Assembly: GCF_900218035.1 (NCBI RefSeq)
Contig: NZ_OBMR01000003.1
Span: 248,001-312,000, forward strand
Reading direction: 5' to 3'
Length of the DNA: 64,000 bases
DNA from: Pseudobutyrivibrio ruminis DSM 9787
GTDB taxonomy: Bacteria; Bacillota; Clostridia; Lachnospirales; Lachnospiraceae
Translations under genes and position numbers: made by a program
The notes under the pieces: model-generated
What the model was told of the DNA's origin: nothing
Seen by the model: only the letters and a program-made list of their open reading frames with translations
Databases searched by the model: none
Shown here: piece after piece, positions 25,252 to 34,187 of the stretch
Position numbering within the stretch: position 1 is the first letter of the stretch
Layout: every line of letters begins with the position of its first letter

Positions 25252-26617
25252 CTTTTGCATAGCGATAGTTACGGTTGTTATCTCTTTACTAACAGGATGC
25301 GGACACAAAACAATTGAGGTTGATACCGTAAATCTTGAAGCTAGCGAGCCGGAAATCATTGAGATTGCGGATTTGACGGACGCGTGGGATACGATTTTAA
25401 ACAATAGTACAATCGAGTTTATAGGAGGTCATCCTATAGACGAGTCTTTTCTTGCGATGATTACATCTGAATATGGTGAGGATGTAATAGAGGAAATTGC
25501 AAGTTATGCAAATTTCCAAACGCCAGAAATTTGGTATCAACTTACTGGCAAGAGTATTCATGTACTTTGGTACGAGTATTGTATGGATACAGGCTTGCAG
25601 AGTTATTCCTATGACAAAACATACGTAATAGATAAGCCAGTCTATGGAGACATAGTTCTTGATTTTACCGGCGATTTGTCATTTGCAGAAGGAATAGCTA
25701 CAACAGAATTTATGGACAGCCAAATTAATGGAATAGAAGATTGCTTTTCGGCAGATTTGTTAGAAGAAATGCGAGAAGCTGATATTCTTCTTGTTAATAA
25801 TGAGTTTGCCTATACAAATAGAGGGGCTCCTCTTGCTGGAAAGGCATATACATTTAAAGCAGATCCAAGTCGAGTTTCTTTGCTCGAAGAGCTTGGAGTT
25901 GACGCAGTTAGTGTGGCCAACAATCATGTCTATGACTATGATGAAATTGGATTTTTAGATACATTAAATACCCTAAATTTACAAGGCATTCCTTATGTAG
26001 GGGCCGGAGTTAATCTTGAGGAAGCCAAAAAGCCGATATACTTTATTGTCGGTGGCAGAAAGATAGCCATTGTGGCAGCTACTCAAATAGAAAGAACTCT
26101 TAATTACACAAAGGAAGCTACAGGCGTTACGCCAGGTGTTATGAAATGCTTGCACCCGGAAGCTTTTTGTGAAACTATATCAGAGGCGAAAGCAAATGCA
26201 GATTATGTTATTGTTTTTCCTCATTGGGGTACAGAAGGCACTGCCAATTATGGTGGTGATCAGATGGCACTTGCTCGAGCATTTGTGGAGGCTGGTGCAG
26301 ATGTAATAATAGGAGGGCATACACATTGCCTTCAAACAATTGAGTATATGGATGATGTTCCTATCTACTACAGCTTGGGCAACTATTGGTTCTCTACAAC
26401 CAGCAACATGCCAACATCATACGATACAGGATTAGCACAGATTCGTATAAAACAAGATGGAAGTGTAGATTCTTACTTTATTCCATGTAATTTTAACGCA
26501 GGAGTTACAAGCCTGCTTGGTTCAGAAGATATGGCTTACAGCAATATCATAGATGGTCTGAATTCCTTATCATCATCAGCAAAGATTGATAAGGACGGAC
26601 GTATTAGTAAAAAATAA
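25238..26617 (+). CDS. CapA-family (PGA_cap) lipoprotein
   Basis: 459 residues. The N-terminal signal ends in LLTGCGH, a lipobox. Residues from about 130 form a CapA metallophosphatase-like domain: VLDFTGDLSFA, LVNNEFAYTNRG, AVSVANNHVYDYDEIGFLDT, VFPHWGTEG and IIGGHTHCLQTIE are the family motifs, with YYSLGNYWFS near the end. CapA proteins are linked to poly-gamma-glutamate capsule export, but no capBC genes are here, and many relatives have other or unknown roles. The start overlaps the Sel1 gene, so the two lipoproteins are translationally coupled. Their place between tpiA and gpmI is probably positional only. Confidence 0.88.
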   Translation: MKKCNFCIAIVTVVISLLTGCGHKTIEVDTVNLEASEPEIIEIADLTDAWDTILNNSTIEFIGGHPIDESFLAMITSEYGEDVIEEIASYANFQTPEIWYQLTGKSIHVLWYEYCMDTGLQSYSYDKTYVIDKPVYGDIVLDFTGDLSFAEGIATTEFMDSQINGIEDCFSADLLEEMREADILLVNNEFAYTNRGAPLAGKAYTFKADPSRVSLLEELGVDAVSVANNHVYDYDEIGFLDTLNTLNLQGIPYVGAGVNLEEAKKPIYFIVGGRKIAIVAATQIERTLNYTKEATGVTPGVMKCLHPEAFCETISEAKANADYVIVFPHWGTEGTANYGGDQMALARAFVEAGADVIIGGHTHCLQTIEYMDDVPIYYSLGNYWFSTTSNMPTSYDTGLAQIRIKQDGSVDSYFIPCNFNAGVTSLLGSEDMAYSNIIDGLNSLSSSAKIDKDGRISKK

Positions 26618-26659
26618 ATAGTTTTTTCTGGCGTTTGCCAGATATAAGGAGGATTTACT

Positions 26660-28204
26660 ATGAGTAAGAAACCTGTAGTACTTATGGTTCTCGATGGATA
26701 TGGTCTTAATGACAATCCAAAGGGAAATGCCATTGCAATGGCAAAGACACCTGTTATGGACAAACTTATGGCTGAATGTCCATTCGTAGCAGGTCAAGCA
26801 TCTGGAATGTTTGTTGGACTTCCAGACGGACAGATGGGTAACTCAGAAGTTGGACATATGAACATCGGCGCAGGCCGCATTATTTACCAGGATTTAACAC
26901 GTATTACAAAAGCTATCAATGACGGCGAGTTCTTCGAGAACAAGGTTTTACTTGAAGCTATCGACAATGCTAAAAAGACTGGCGGAGACATTCATCTTTG
27001 GGGTCTTCTTTCAGACGGTGGTGTACATAGCCACATCGAGCACCTTTACGGTATGCTTGAGATGTGCAAGAAGAACGGCCTTACAAATGTATTCGTTCAC
27101 GCATTCCTTGATGGACGTGATACTCCACCAGCTTCTGGTAAGGATTTCTTAGCAGCACTTCAGTCAAAGATGGACGAAATCGGAGTTGGTAAGATTGCAT
27201 CACTTTCTGGTCGTTACTACGCAATGGACCGTGATAACAACTGGGATCGTGTTGAGAAGGCTTACAATTCACTTGTTAAGGGTGAAGGCGTTCAGGCTAC
27301 TTCAGTACCTGATGCTATGCAGGCATCTTATGATGATGGTGTAACTGATGAGTTCGTTCTTCCTACAGTTATTACAGATGCTGATGGAAAGCCTCTTTCA
27401 GTTGTTAAGAATGGCGATTCAGTTGTATTCTTTAACTTCCGTCCAGACCGTGCTCGTGAAATTACTAGAGCATTCTGTGATGACAAGTTCACAGGCTTCG
27501 ATAGAGAGTTCTTAAATCTCTATTATGCTTGCTTCAAGGATTACGATGAGACAATCCCTAACAAGCACATTGCTTTCGAAAAGGAGAGCATTTCAAATAC
27601 ATTCGGTGAGTTCTTAGCTAACAATGGTTTAAAGCAGCTTAGACTTGCTGAGACAGAAAAATACGCACACGTTACATTCTTCTTCAACGGTGGTGTTGAG
27701 GAGCCTAACAAGGACGAGGAAAGAATCCTTGTAAACTCTCCAAAGGATGTAGCTACATATGACCTTAAGCCTGAAATGTCGGCACCAGAGGTTGGAGCAA
27801 AGCTTGTAGATGCTATTAAGTCTAACAAGTACGATGTTATCGTTATCAACTTTGCTAACCCAGACATGGTTGGTCATACTGGCGTCATAGAGGCAGCTGT
27901 TGCAGCTGTAGAGCGTGTTGACTCACTTGTAGGTGAAGCCGTAGAGGCAGTTAAGGAGATGGATGGAGCATTATTCATCTGTGCTGACCACGGTAATGCA
28001 GAAAAGATGATTGATTATGAGACAGGAGAGCCACACACAGCTCACACAACAAATCCTGTTCCATTTATCTTAGTTAACTACGATAGTGACTATACACTCC
28101 GCGAGGGCGGTGCTCTTTGTGATATCGCTCCTACACTTATCGAGATCATGGGTCTTGAGCAGCCAAAGGAGATGACTGGAAAGTCACTTTTAGTTAGAAA
28201 GTAG
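26660..28204 (+). CDS. gpmI: 2,3-bisphosphoglycerate-independent phosphoglycerate mutase
   Basis: 514 residues, Mn2+-dependent alkaline-phosphatase-superfamily enzyme converting 3- to 2-phosphoglycerate. VVLMVLDGYGL supplies the first metal Asp, GNSEVGHMNIGAGR the phosphorylated Ser, HAFLDGRDTPP and NFRPDRARE the substrate loop, and ICADHGNAEKM the last metal ligands. RBS TAAGGAGG. It continues the glycolytic theme of gapA-pgk-tpiA. Confidence 0.97.
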   Translation: MSKKPVVLMVLDGYGLNDNPKGNAIAMAKTPVMDKLMAECPFVAGQASGMFVGLPDGQMGNSEVGHMNIGAGRIIYQDLTRITKAINDGEFFENKVLLEAIDNAKKTGGDIHLWGLLSDGGVHSHIEHLYGMLEMCKKNGLTNVFVHAFLDGRDTPPASGKDFLAALQSKMDEIGVGKIASLSGRYYAMDRDNNWDRVEKAYNSLVKGEGVQATSVPDAMQASYDDGVTDEFVLPTVITDADGKPLSVVKNGDSVVFFNFRPDRAREITRAFCDDKFTGFDREFLNLYYACFKDYDETIPNKHIAFEKESISNTFGEFLANNGLKQLRLAETEKYAHVTFFFNGGVEEPNKDEERILVNSPKDVATYDLKPEMSAPEVGAKLVDAIKSNKYDVIVINFANPDMVGHTGVIEAAVAAVERVDSLVGEAVEAVKEMDGALFICADHGNAEKMIDYETGEPHTAHTTNPVPFILVNYDSDYTLREGGALCDIAPTLIEIMGLEQPKEMTGKSLLVRK

Positions 28205-28210
28205 TCATTA

Positions 28211-28225
28211 GCCCCCTCAGGGGGC
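28211..28225. other. GC-rich hairpin between gpmI and purC
   Basis: Perfect stem GCCCCC / GGGGGC with loop TCA, seven bases after the gpmI stop. No T-run follows, so it may protect the gpmI 3' end rather than terminate. Confidence 0.5.
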
Positions 28226-28271
28226 GACATGATTATAAATAAAATAGAATAAAAAGAGAGAGGATTTGATT

Positions 28272-29138
28272 ATGAAACCAATTAAAGAAGGAAAAGTAAG
28301 AGAAGTATACGATAATGGCGATAGCATTATTATGGTAGCAACAGATCGTATATCTGCATTCGATGTAATTCTCAAAAACAAAATTGTCAACAAGGGTGCA
28401 GTGCTTACACAGATGTCTAAGTTCTGGTTTGAACTTACAAAAGACATTGTTCCAAATCACATGCTTTCAACTGATGTAAAAGACATGCCAGAGTTCTTCC
28501 AGAACGATGAGTATAAGGGCAAGTCAATGATGTGCAAGAAGCTTACAATGCTTCCAATCGAGTGCATCGTACGTGGTTACATCACAGGCTCTGGATGGGC
28601 CAGCTACAAAGAGAACGGTACTGTTTGTGGCATTAAACTTCCAGAAGGGTTAAAGGAATCAGATAAACTTCCTGAACCTATCTATACTCCTTCTACTAAA
28701 GCTGAAATTGGTGATCATGATGAAAATATCTCTTTCGAGCGTTCCATTGAAGTTCTTGAAAAGGAATTCCCTGGTCATGGCTTAGAATACGCAACTGCAC
28801 TTCGTGATAACACAATCGCTCTTTATAAGAAGTGTGCAGATTATGCACTTACTAAGGGCATTATTATTGCTGATACAAAGTTTGAGTTCGGTCTTGATGA
28901 GGATGGTAACATTGTTTTAGCAGATGAGATGCTTACTCCAGATAGCTCACGTTTCTGGCCACTTGAGGGTTATGAAGCAGGTCATGGACAGCCATCATTT
29001 GATAAGCAGTTCGTACGTGATTGGCTTAAGGCTAATCCAGATTCAGATTACCTTCTTCCACAGGATGTTATCGATAAGACAATCGACAAATATCTTGAAG
29101 CTTACAAGCTATTAACTGGCAAAGCACTTGAAGTGTAA
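28272..29138 (+). CDS. purC: SAICAR synthetase (PurC)
   Basis: About 288 residues; joins aspartate to CAIR in purine synthesis. PIKEGKVREVYDNGDSIIMVATDRISAFD is the N-terminal start, LPIECIVRGYITGSGWASY the SAICAR signature, and IIADTKFEFGLDEDGNIVLADE the ATP site; LTPDSSRFWP follows. ATG 28272 is preferred over an upstream TTG at 28266 because AGAGG is eight bases before it. purF follows after 37 bases. Confidence 0.97.
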   Translation: MKPIKEGKVREVYDNGDSIIMVATDRISAFDVILKNKIVNKGAVLTQMSKFWFELTKDIVPNHMLSTDVKDMPEFFQNDEYKGKSMMCKKLTMLPIECIVRGYITGSGWASYKENGTVCGIKLPEGLKESDKLPEPIYTPSTKAEIGDHDENISFERSIEVLEKEFPGHGLEYATALRDNTIALYKKCADYALTKGIIIADTKFEFGLDEDGNIVLADEMLTPDSSRFWPLEGYEAGHGQPSFDKQFVRDWLKANPDSDYLLPQDVIDKTIDKYLEAYKLLTGKALEV

Positions 29139-29175
29139 AATACCTTATAGCGTAGATTATGTATTAGGAGATTTT

Positions 29176-30621
29176 ATGACAGATTTGAAAGTAAAGGACA
29201 TGCCATGGGACGATTTGCACGAGGAGTGCGGCGTCTTTGCTATGTACGATTTTGACGGTGGAGATGTTGCCTCCTCGATTTATTATGGCCTTTTTGCCTT
29301 GCAGCACAGAGGACAGGAGAGTTGTGGTATTGCAGTATCTGACACTAATGGTCCAAAACGCAATTTTGCCCTTCACAAAGATATGGGATTAGTAAATGAA
29401 GTATTCAATCAGGAAATACTTGAGGGCATGCACGGAGATATTGGTGTAGGACATACTCGTTATTCTACAGCAGGCTCTTCTACAAGAGAGAACGCACAGC
29501 CACTTGTTTTATCTTATATAAAGGGTATTCTTGGAATGGCCCACAATGGTAACCTAATCAATGCAGAGGAGCTTAGAGATGAGCTTTCTATGACAGGTGC
29601 CATTTTCCAAACAACAATCGATTCAGAAACAATCGCATATCTTATTGCAAGAGAGCGTTTAAAAAGTGCAACAGTTGAGGAAGCGGTTGCAAGAGCTTGT
29701 GACAAAATCAAAGGAGCATATTCACTTGTTGTTATGTCACCTAGAAAGCTTATTGCTGCCCGTGATCCTCAGGGATTCAGACCACTTTGCATTGGAAAAC
29801 GTGATAATGCATATGTAATTGCATCAGAGACATGTGCTCTTGATACAATCGGTGCTGAATACATCAGAGATGTAGAGCCAGGAGAAATCGTAACTATTTC
29901 ACCTGAGTTTGGTATCAAATCTGATAAGAGCAGATGTATTGATAAGAGTAATCATGGTAGATGCATTTTCGAATATATCTATTTTGCCAGACCAGATAGT
30001 ATTATTGATGGGCAGTCTGTATATGATGCTCGTATCAGAGCTGGTCGATTCTTGGCACAGGATTCACCAGTTGAAGCTGACCTTGTAGTTGGTGTTCCAG
30101 AATCTGGAAATGCAGCTGCACAGGGATATTCATTAGAATCAGGTATTCCATACGGAACAGCATTTATCAAGAACAGCTATGTAGGACGTACTTTCATAAA
30201 GCCTAAGCAGGCAAGCAGACAGTCGTCAGTACAGGTAAAACTTAATGCTCTTAAAGAAGTAGTTAAGGGCAAACGAATTATCATGATTGATGATTCAATT
30301 GTACGAGGCACTACATCAGATCGTATTGTAAAGATGCTTCGTGATGCTGGGGCTACAGAAGTACATGTTCGTATTTCATCACCACCATTTTTGTGGCCTT
30401 GCTACTTTGGTACTGATGTGCCATGTCGCGAGCAGCTTATTGCCTACAATCATTCAGTAGATGAAATAAAGGATATCATCGGAGCCGATTCGTTAGCGTA
30501 CCTTGACTTCAATCGTCTTCCACAGATGGTAGATGGTCTCGAAATCTGTCACGGATGCTTCGATGGCGAATACCCAATGGAGCCACCAACTGAAGATATA
30601 CGTGGTGAATATGAGAAGTAA
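29176..30621 (+). CDS. purF: Amidophosphoribosyltransferase (PurF)
   Basis: About 481 residues; first committed purine step, PRPP plus glutamine to phosphoribosylamine. A 17-residue propeptide (MTDLKVKDMPWDDLHEE) precedes the catalytic Cys18. The Ntn glutaminase domain has GLFALQHRGQESCGIA and GHTRYSTAG. The phosphoribosyltransferase part has the PRPP loop IIMIDDSIVRGTT. Cysteines in GRCIFEYIYFARPDS, PCYFGTD and the final ICHGCFDGEYP match the [4Fe-4S] ligands of the Bacillus enzyme, so it should be oxygen sensitive. Start 29176 follows TAGGAG; the frame upstream to 29128 overlaps purC and is discarded. Confidence 0.97.
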   Translation: MTDLKVKDMPWDDLHEECGVFAMYDFDGGDVASSIYYGLFALQHRGQESCGIAVSDTNGPKRNFALHKDMGLVNEVFNQEILEGMHGDIGVGHTRYSTAGSSTRENAQPLVLSYIKGILGMAHNGNLINAEELRDELSMTGAIFQTTIDSETIAYLIARERLKSATVEEAVARACDKIKGAYSLVVMSPRKLIAARDPQGFRPLCIGKRDNAYVIASETCALDTIGAEYIRDVEPGEIVTISPEFGIKSDKSRCIDKSNHGRCIFEYIYFARPDSIIDGQSVYDARIRAGRFLAQDSPVEADLVVGVPESGNAAAQGYSLESGIPYGTAFIKNSYVGRTFIKPKQASRQSSVQVKLNALKEVVKGKRIIMIDDSIVRGTTSDRIVKMLRDAGATEVHVRISSPPFLWPCYFGTDVPCREQLIAYNHSVDEIKDIIGADSLAYLDFNRLPQMVDGLEICHGCFDGEYPMEPPTEDIRGEYEK

Positions 30622-30697
30622 TAAGGAGGGACCCATTTATGGGAGGAGCCTTATTACCACGACGCACCCATCCCGAAGGGATATATGATGGTGCGTC
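30621..30697 (+). other. Two hairpins between purF and purB
   Basis: First a small structure joining ATAAGG (30621-30626) and CCTTAT (30649-30654) with ACCCA/TGGG inside. Then GACGCACC (30661-30668) pairs with GGTGCGTC (30690-30697), with ATCCC-GAA-GGGAT nested. No T-run follows. They may be an mRNA processing or control element of the purine operon. I do not recognise a known riboswitch here. Confidence 0.5.
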
Positions 30698-30733
30698 TTC
30701 CCGATTGATATTTTGATAGAGGAGAATTAATTT

Positions 30734-32188
30734 ATGTCAGATACAAGCAGATATACAAGCCCACTTAGCGAGAGATATGCAAGCAAGGAGATGCAGTACA
30801 TCTTTTCACAGGATAAGAAGTTTTCAACCTGGAGAAGACTTTGGATTGCCCTTGCAGAAACTGAGATGGAGTTAGGTCTTTCACAGGATGGAAAGCCAGT
30901 TATCACTCAGGATATGATTGATGAGATGAAGCAGCACATTGAGGATATCAATTATGATGTTGCAAAGGCTCGTGAGAAAGAGGTTAGACATGATGTAATG
31001 AGTCATGTATATGCATACGGACAGCAGTGCCCAAAGGCAGCAGGTATTATTCACCTTGGCGCTACAAGCTGCTATGTTGGTGACAACACTGATATCATCA
31101 TTATGAGAGATGCTTTACAGCTTATTCGTACAAAGCTTGTGAATGTTATTGCTGAGCTTGCAGCATTCGCTGACAAGTACAAGGCACAGCCTACACTTGC
31201 ATTTACACATTTTCAGCCTGCACAGCCAACCACAGTTGGTAAGCGTGCAACACTTTGGCTTAACGAGTTTGTAATGGATCTTGAGGATCTTGATTATGTA
31301 CTTTCTACTCTTAAGCTTCTTGGCTCAAAGGGTACAACTGGTACACAGGCTAGTTTCCTTGAGCTCTTCAACGGAGACAATGAGACAATTGACAAGATTG
31401 ATCCAATGATAGCTGAGAAGATGGGATTCAAGGCATGCTATCCAGTTTCAGGTCAGACATATTCTAGAAAGGTAGATACTAGAGTTTGCAATATCTTAGC
31501 AGGTATTGCAGCATCTGCTCACAAGATGTCAAACGATATTCGTTTGCTTCAGCATCTTAAGGAAGTAGAGGAACCATTCGAGAAGAGTCAGATTGGTTCT
31601 TCAGCTATGGCTTACAAGCGTAACCCAATGCGTTCAGAGCGTATTGCATCACTTTCTCGTTATGTAATGATTGATGCACTTAACCCTGCAATCACATCAG
31701 CGACTCAGTGGTTTGAACGTACACTTGATGATTCAGCAAACAAGCGTCTTTCTATTGCTGAGGGCTTCCTTGCAACAGATGGTGTTCTTGATCTTTGCTT
31801 GAACGTAGTAGATGGTCTTGTTGTATATGACAAGGTTATTACAAAGCGTCTTATGTCTGAGCTTCCATTCATGGCTACAGAAAACATTATGATGGATGCT
31901 GTTAAGCTTGGTGGAAATAGACAGGAGCTTCACGAGAAGATTCGTACACTTTCTATGGAGGCAGGCAAGAACGTTAAGGTAGAGGGTAAGGACAATAACC
32001 TTCTTGAACTTATTGCTGCTGACGATGAATTCCCAATGGGACTTGAGGAACTTGAGGCTACTATGGAGCCTGCAAGATACGTAGGACGTAGCCCACGTCA
32101 GGTTGAGGTTTACCTTCGTGATGTTATCAATCCTATTCTTGAGGCAAACAAAGAAGTACTTGGTGTAAAAGCTGAGATTAACGTATAA
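30734..32188 (+). CDS. purB: Adenylosuccinate lyase
   Basis: 484 residues, a member of the fumarase/aspartase superfamily; releases fumarate from SAICAR and from adenylosuccinate. The start TSPLSERYASKEM, the catalytic region GIIHLGATSCYVGDNTD and the superfamily signature GSSAMAYKRNPMRSE with its mobile catalytic Ser are clear. Length fits the longer, eukaryote-like PurB subtype. RBS AGAGGAG. Last gene of purC-purF-purB, closed by a terminator. Confidence 0.97.
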   Translation: MSDTSRYTSPLSERYASKEMQYIFSQDKKFSTWRRLWIALAETEMELGLSQDGKPVITQDMIDEMKQHIEDINYDVAKAREKEVRHDVMSHVYAYGQQCPKAAGIIHLGATSCYVGDNTDIIIMRDALQLIRTKLVNVIAELAAFADKYKAQPTLAFTHFQPAQPTTVGKRATLWLNEFVMDLEDLDYVLSTLKLLGSKGTTGTQASFLELFNGDNETIDKIDPMIAEKMGFKACYPVSGQTYSRKVDTRVCNILAGIAASAHKMSNDIRLLQHLKEVEEPFEKSQIGSSAMAYKRNPMRSERIASLSRYVMIDALNPAITSATQWFERTLDDSANKRLSIAEGFLATDGVLDLCLNVVDGLVVYDKVITKRLMSELPFMATENIMMDAVKLGGNRQELHEKIRTLSMEAGKNVKVEGKDNNLLELIAADDEFPMGLEELEATMEPARYVGRSPRQVEVYLRDVINPILEANKEVLGVKAEINV

Positions 32189-32202
32189 ACGATATGATTA
32201 TT

Positions 32203-32231
32203 AGAGCTCACATATGTGGGCTCTTTTTTTT
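32203..32231 (+). terminator. Terminator after purB
   Basis: Nine-base stem AGAGCTCAC / GTGGGCTCT (one G-T pair), loop ATAT, then eight T. Confidence 0.92.
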
Positions 32232-32317
32232 CACTTACATTTCACATAGATGTCAGATAGACGTAATATTCATGTTCTACAGTACTATAGACTAAAAATA
32301 AAGGAGAATATGCGAAA

Positions 32318-33319
32318 ATGATAACTGTAGAACATCTATCGAAACGCTATGGTGATGTACTTGCCGTAGATGATTTGTCATTTACCATCGAAGATGGTCA
32401 TATTTATGGCTTCCTTGGACCAAACGGTGCAGGTAAATCTACTACACTAAATATTATAACTGGCTGTCTCGCTGCAACCAGTGGTGATATTAAAATAGAC
32501 GGACATGATATTTATGAGGAGGAGAAGGAAGCGAAAAAGCTTATTGGCTACCTTCCTGAAATCCCACCTCTTTATGTTGAACAGACTCCAAGAGAATATC
32601 TAAAGTTTGTAGCAGAGGCAAAGGGGATAGCAAAAGCGGAGCTGGAGTCAGAAATAGACAGAGTAATACAAGAAACCCATATCGAAGAGATGCAAAACAG
32701 ACTTATAAAGCATCTTTCTAAAGGATATAGACAAAGAGTCGGTATAGCTCAGGCACTCCTTGGAAATCCTTCTGTAATTATTCTAGATGAGCCAACAGTT
32801 GGCTTGGATCCAATGCAGATTATTGAGATTAGAGATCTTATATCTGAGCTAGGAAAGAAACATACAGTAATTCTTAGTTCTCATATTCTTTCTGAGATAC
32901 AAGCGATTTGTGAAAAGGTACTTATTATCTACAAGGGAAAGCTTGTGGTATACGATGACATAACAAATCTTGGCAAGTCATTGTCATCCGAAAATGAAAT
33001 TGAAATCATGACAGAAGCTACAGAAGAAAAAGTGTCAGAAGTGATTAATCACATTGATGCCATCTCTAGCTTTCAGCAGACAGAGAATTTTGAAAAGTAT
33101 CATTGCTATAAGTTATCTACTGCAATGGAAAATCCTTATGAAGTATGTGAACTTGTATTTAGAGCTTTTGTTGCCAATTCAATTCCACTTGTAAAGCTCA
33201 ATCCAGTTCAGACATCACTTGAAGATATCTTTATCGAACTGACTTCTTCTGAACAGGATAGTGAGTTAGAAGAGATGGATTCAGACTACGAAGAATATGA
33301 AGAAGAGGAGGAAGAGTAA
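32318..33319 (+). CDS. ABC transporter ATP-binding protein, GldA-like
   Basis: 333 residues. Walker A GPNGAGKST (Lys40), signature LSKGYRQRVGIAQAL, Walker B VIILDEPTVGLDP and the switch His in LSSHIL are complete. The C-terminal region after about 215 is typical for ABC-2 type exporters and ends in a strikingly acidic tail (EEMDSDYEEYEEEEEE). It starts a four-gene unit with an ABC-2 permease, a GldG-like protein and a DUF4340 protein, a combination known as the Gld-type ABC system and widespread in non-gliding bacteria. The substrate is unknown. Confidence 0.9.
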   Translation: MITVEHLSKRYGDVLAVDDLSFTIEDGHIYGFLGPNGAGKSTTLNIITGCLAATSGDIKIDGHDIYEEEKEAKKLIGYLPEIPPLYVEQTPREYLKFVAEAKGIAKAELESEIDRVIQETHIEEMQNRLIKHLSKGYRQRVGIAQALLGNPSVIILDEPTVGLDPMQIIEIRDLISELGKKHTVILSSHILSEIQAICEKVLIIYKGKLVVYDDITNLGKSLSSENEIEIMTEATEEKVSEVINHIDAISSFQQTENFEKYHCYKLSTAMENPYEVCELVFRAFVANSIPLVKLNPVQTSLEDIFIELTSSEQDSELEEMDSDYEEYEEEEEE

Positions 33320-33320
33320 G

Positions 33321-34187
33321 ATGGTGGCAGTATTAAAGCACGAGTTGTCATTGTATTATCACAGCCTTACAGGGTATGTTTTTGGCGCCTTCCTACTTGC
33401 CTTTACAGGAATAGGAGCACTTATATATAACATCAATGCATCGGTGGCGAATTTTGAGTACGTATTAAGCTTTATCCAAATTGTATTTATTATCATTGTT
33501 CCAATACTTACTATGAGGATAATAGCAGATGAGAAGAAGCAGAAAACAGACCAGCTTCTATATTCATTGCCTATTAGCACAACAGAAATTGTGGCAGGTA
33601 AGTTTATGGCACTTCTTGTAGTTTTTGTAGTGCCTATGATTTTTATCTGCGCCTATCCATTAATTTTTTCTATGTACGGAGAGGTATATTTGCCAACAAG
33701 CTATGGTACTATATTTGCTTTTATATTTTTAGGACTTGCCCTTATCAGCATAGGAATGTTTATATCTTCATTGACAGAGTCCCAGGGAATGGCAGCAGGT
33801 ATCTGCGTTGTTGTAATGCTATTTAACTATTACTGTACAACGCTTGCTGACGCAGTATCATCATCTGCAGTTGGTTCTGTAATTACGATAGTAGTAATAA
33901 TGATAATCCTTGGCCTTATTATCCGATACATGACAAAGTCTGATGTGATGGGATATGGCTTTTCATTTATTACATGCTTAGTTGCAATCATCCTTTTCTT
34001 TGCAAAGCCAGAGTTACTTGAGGACTTGCTTCCAAAGGTAATGAATCAGATTTCATTATTTGAAAGATTTACTATGTTTTACAATGGCGTGTTCGATTTG
34101 ACTGCAATAGTTTATTACATAAGTATCATAGCCTTCTTCTTGTTCTTATGTGTGCAATCATTAGAGAAGAGGAGGTATAACGGATAA
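33321..34187 (+). CDS. ABC-2 type permease, GldF-like
   Basis: About 288 residues with six predicted membrane helices. It opens with VAVLKHELSLYYHSLTGYVFGAF, the usual start of GldF-type permeases, and has MRIIADEKKQKTDQLLYSLPIS after the second helix, the conserved ABC-2 coupling region. The ATG at 33321 directly follows the stop of the ATPase gene; the Glu-coding GAGGAGGAA run of that gene doubles as its ribosome site. It overlaps the next gene by one base. Confidence 0.88.
   Translation: MVAVLKHELSLYYHSLTGYVFGAFLLAFTGIGALIYNINASVANFEYVLSFIQIVFIIIVPILTMRIIADEKKQKTDQLLYSLPISTTEIVAGKFMALLVVFVVPMIFICAYPLIFSMYGEVYLPTSYGTIFAFIFLGLALISIGMFISSLTESQGMAAGICVVVMLFNYYCTTLADAVSSSAVGSVITIVVIMIILGLIIRYMTKSDVMGYGFSFITCLVAIILFFAKPELLEDLLPKVMNQISLFERFTMFYNGVFDLTAIVYYISIIAFFLFLCVQSLEKRRYNG

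Noticed and set aside
25238-26617. Capsule (poly-gamma-glutamate) synthesis locus
   Set aside because: Only a CapA-like lipoprotein is present; capB, capC and a gamma-glutamyl enzyme are absent.
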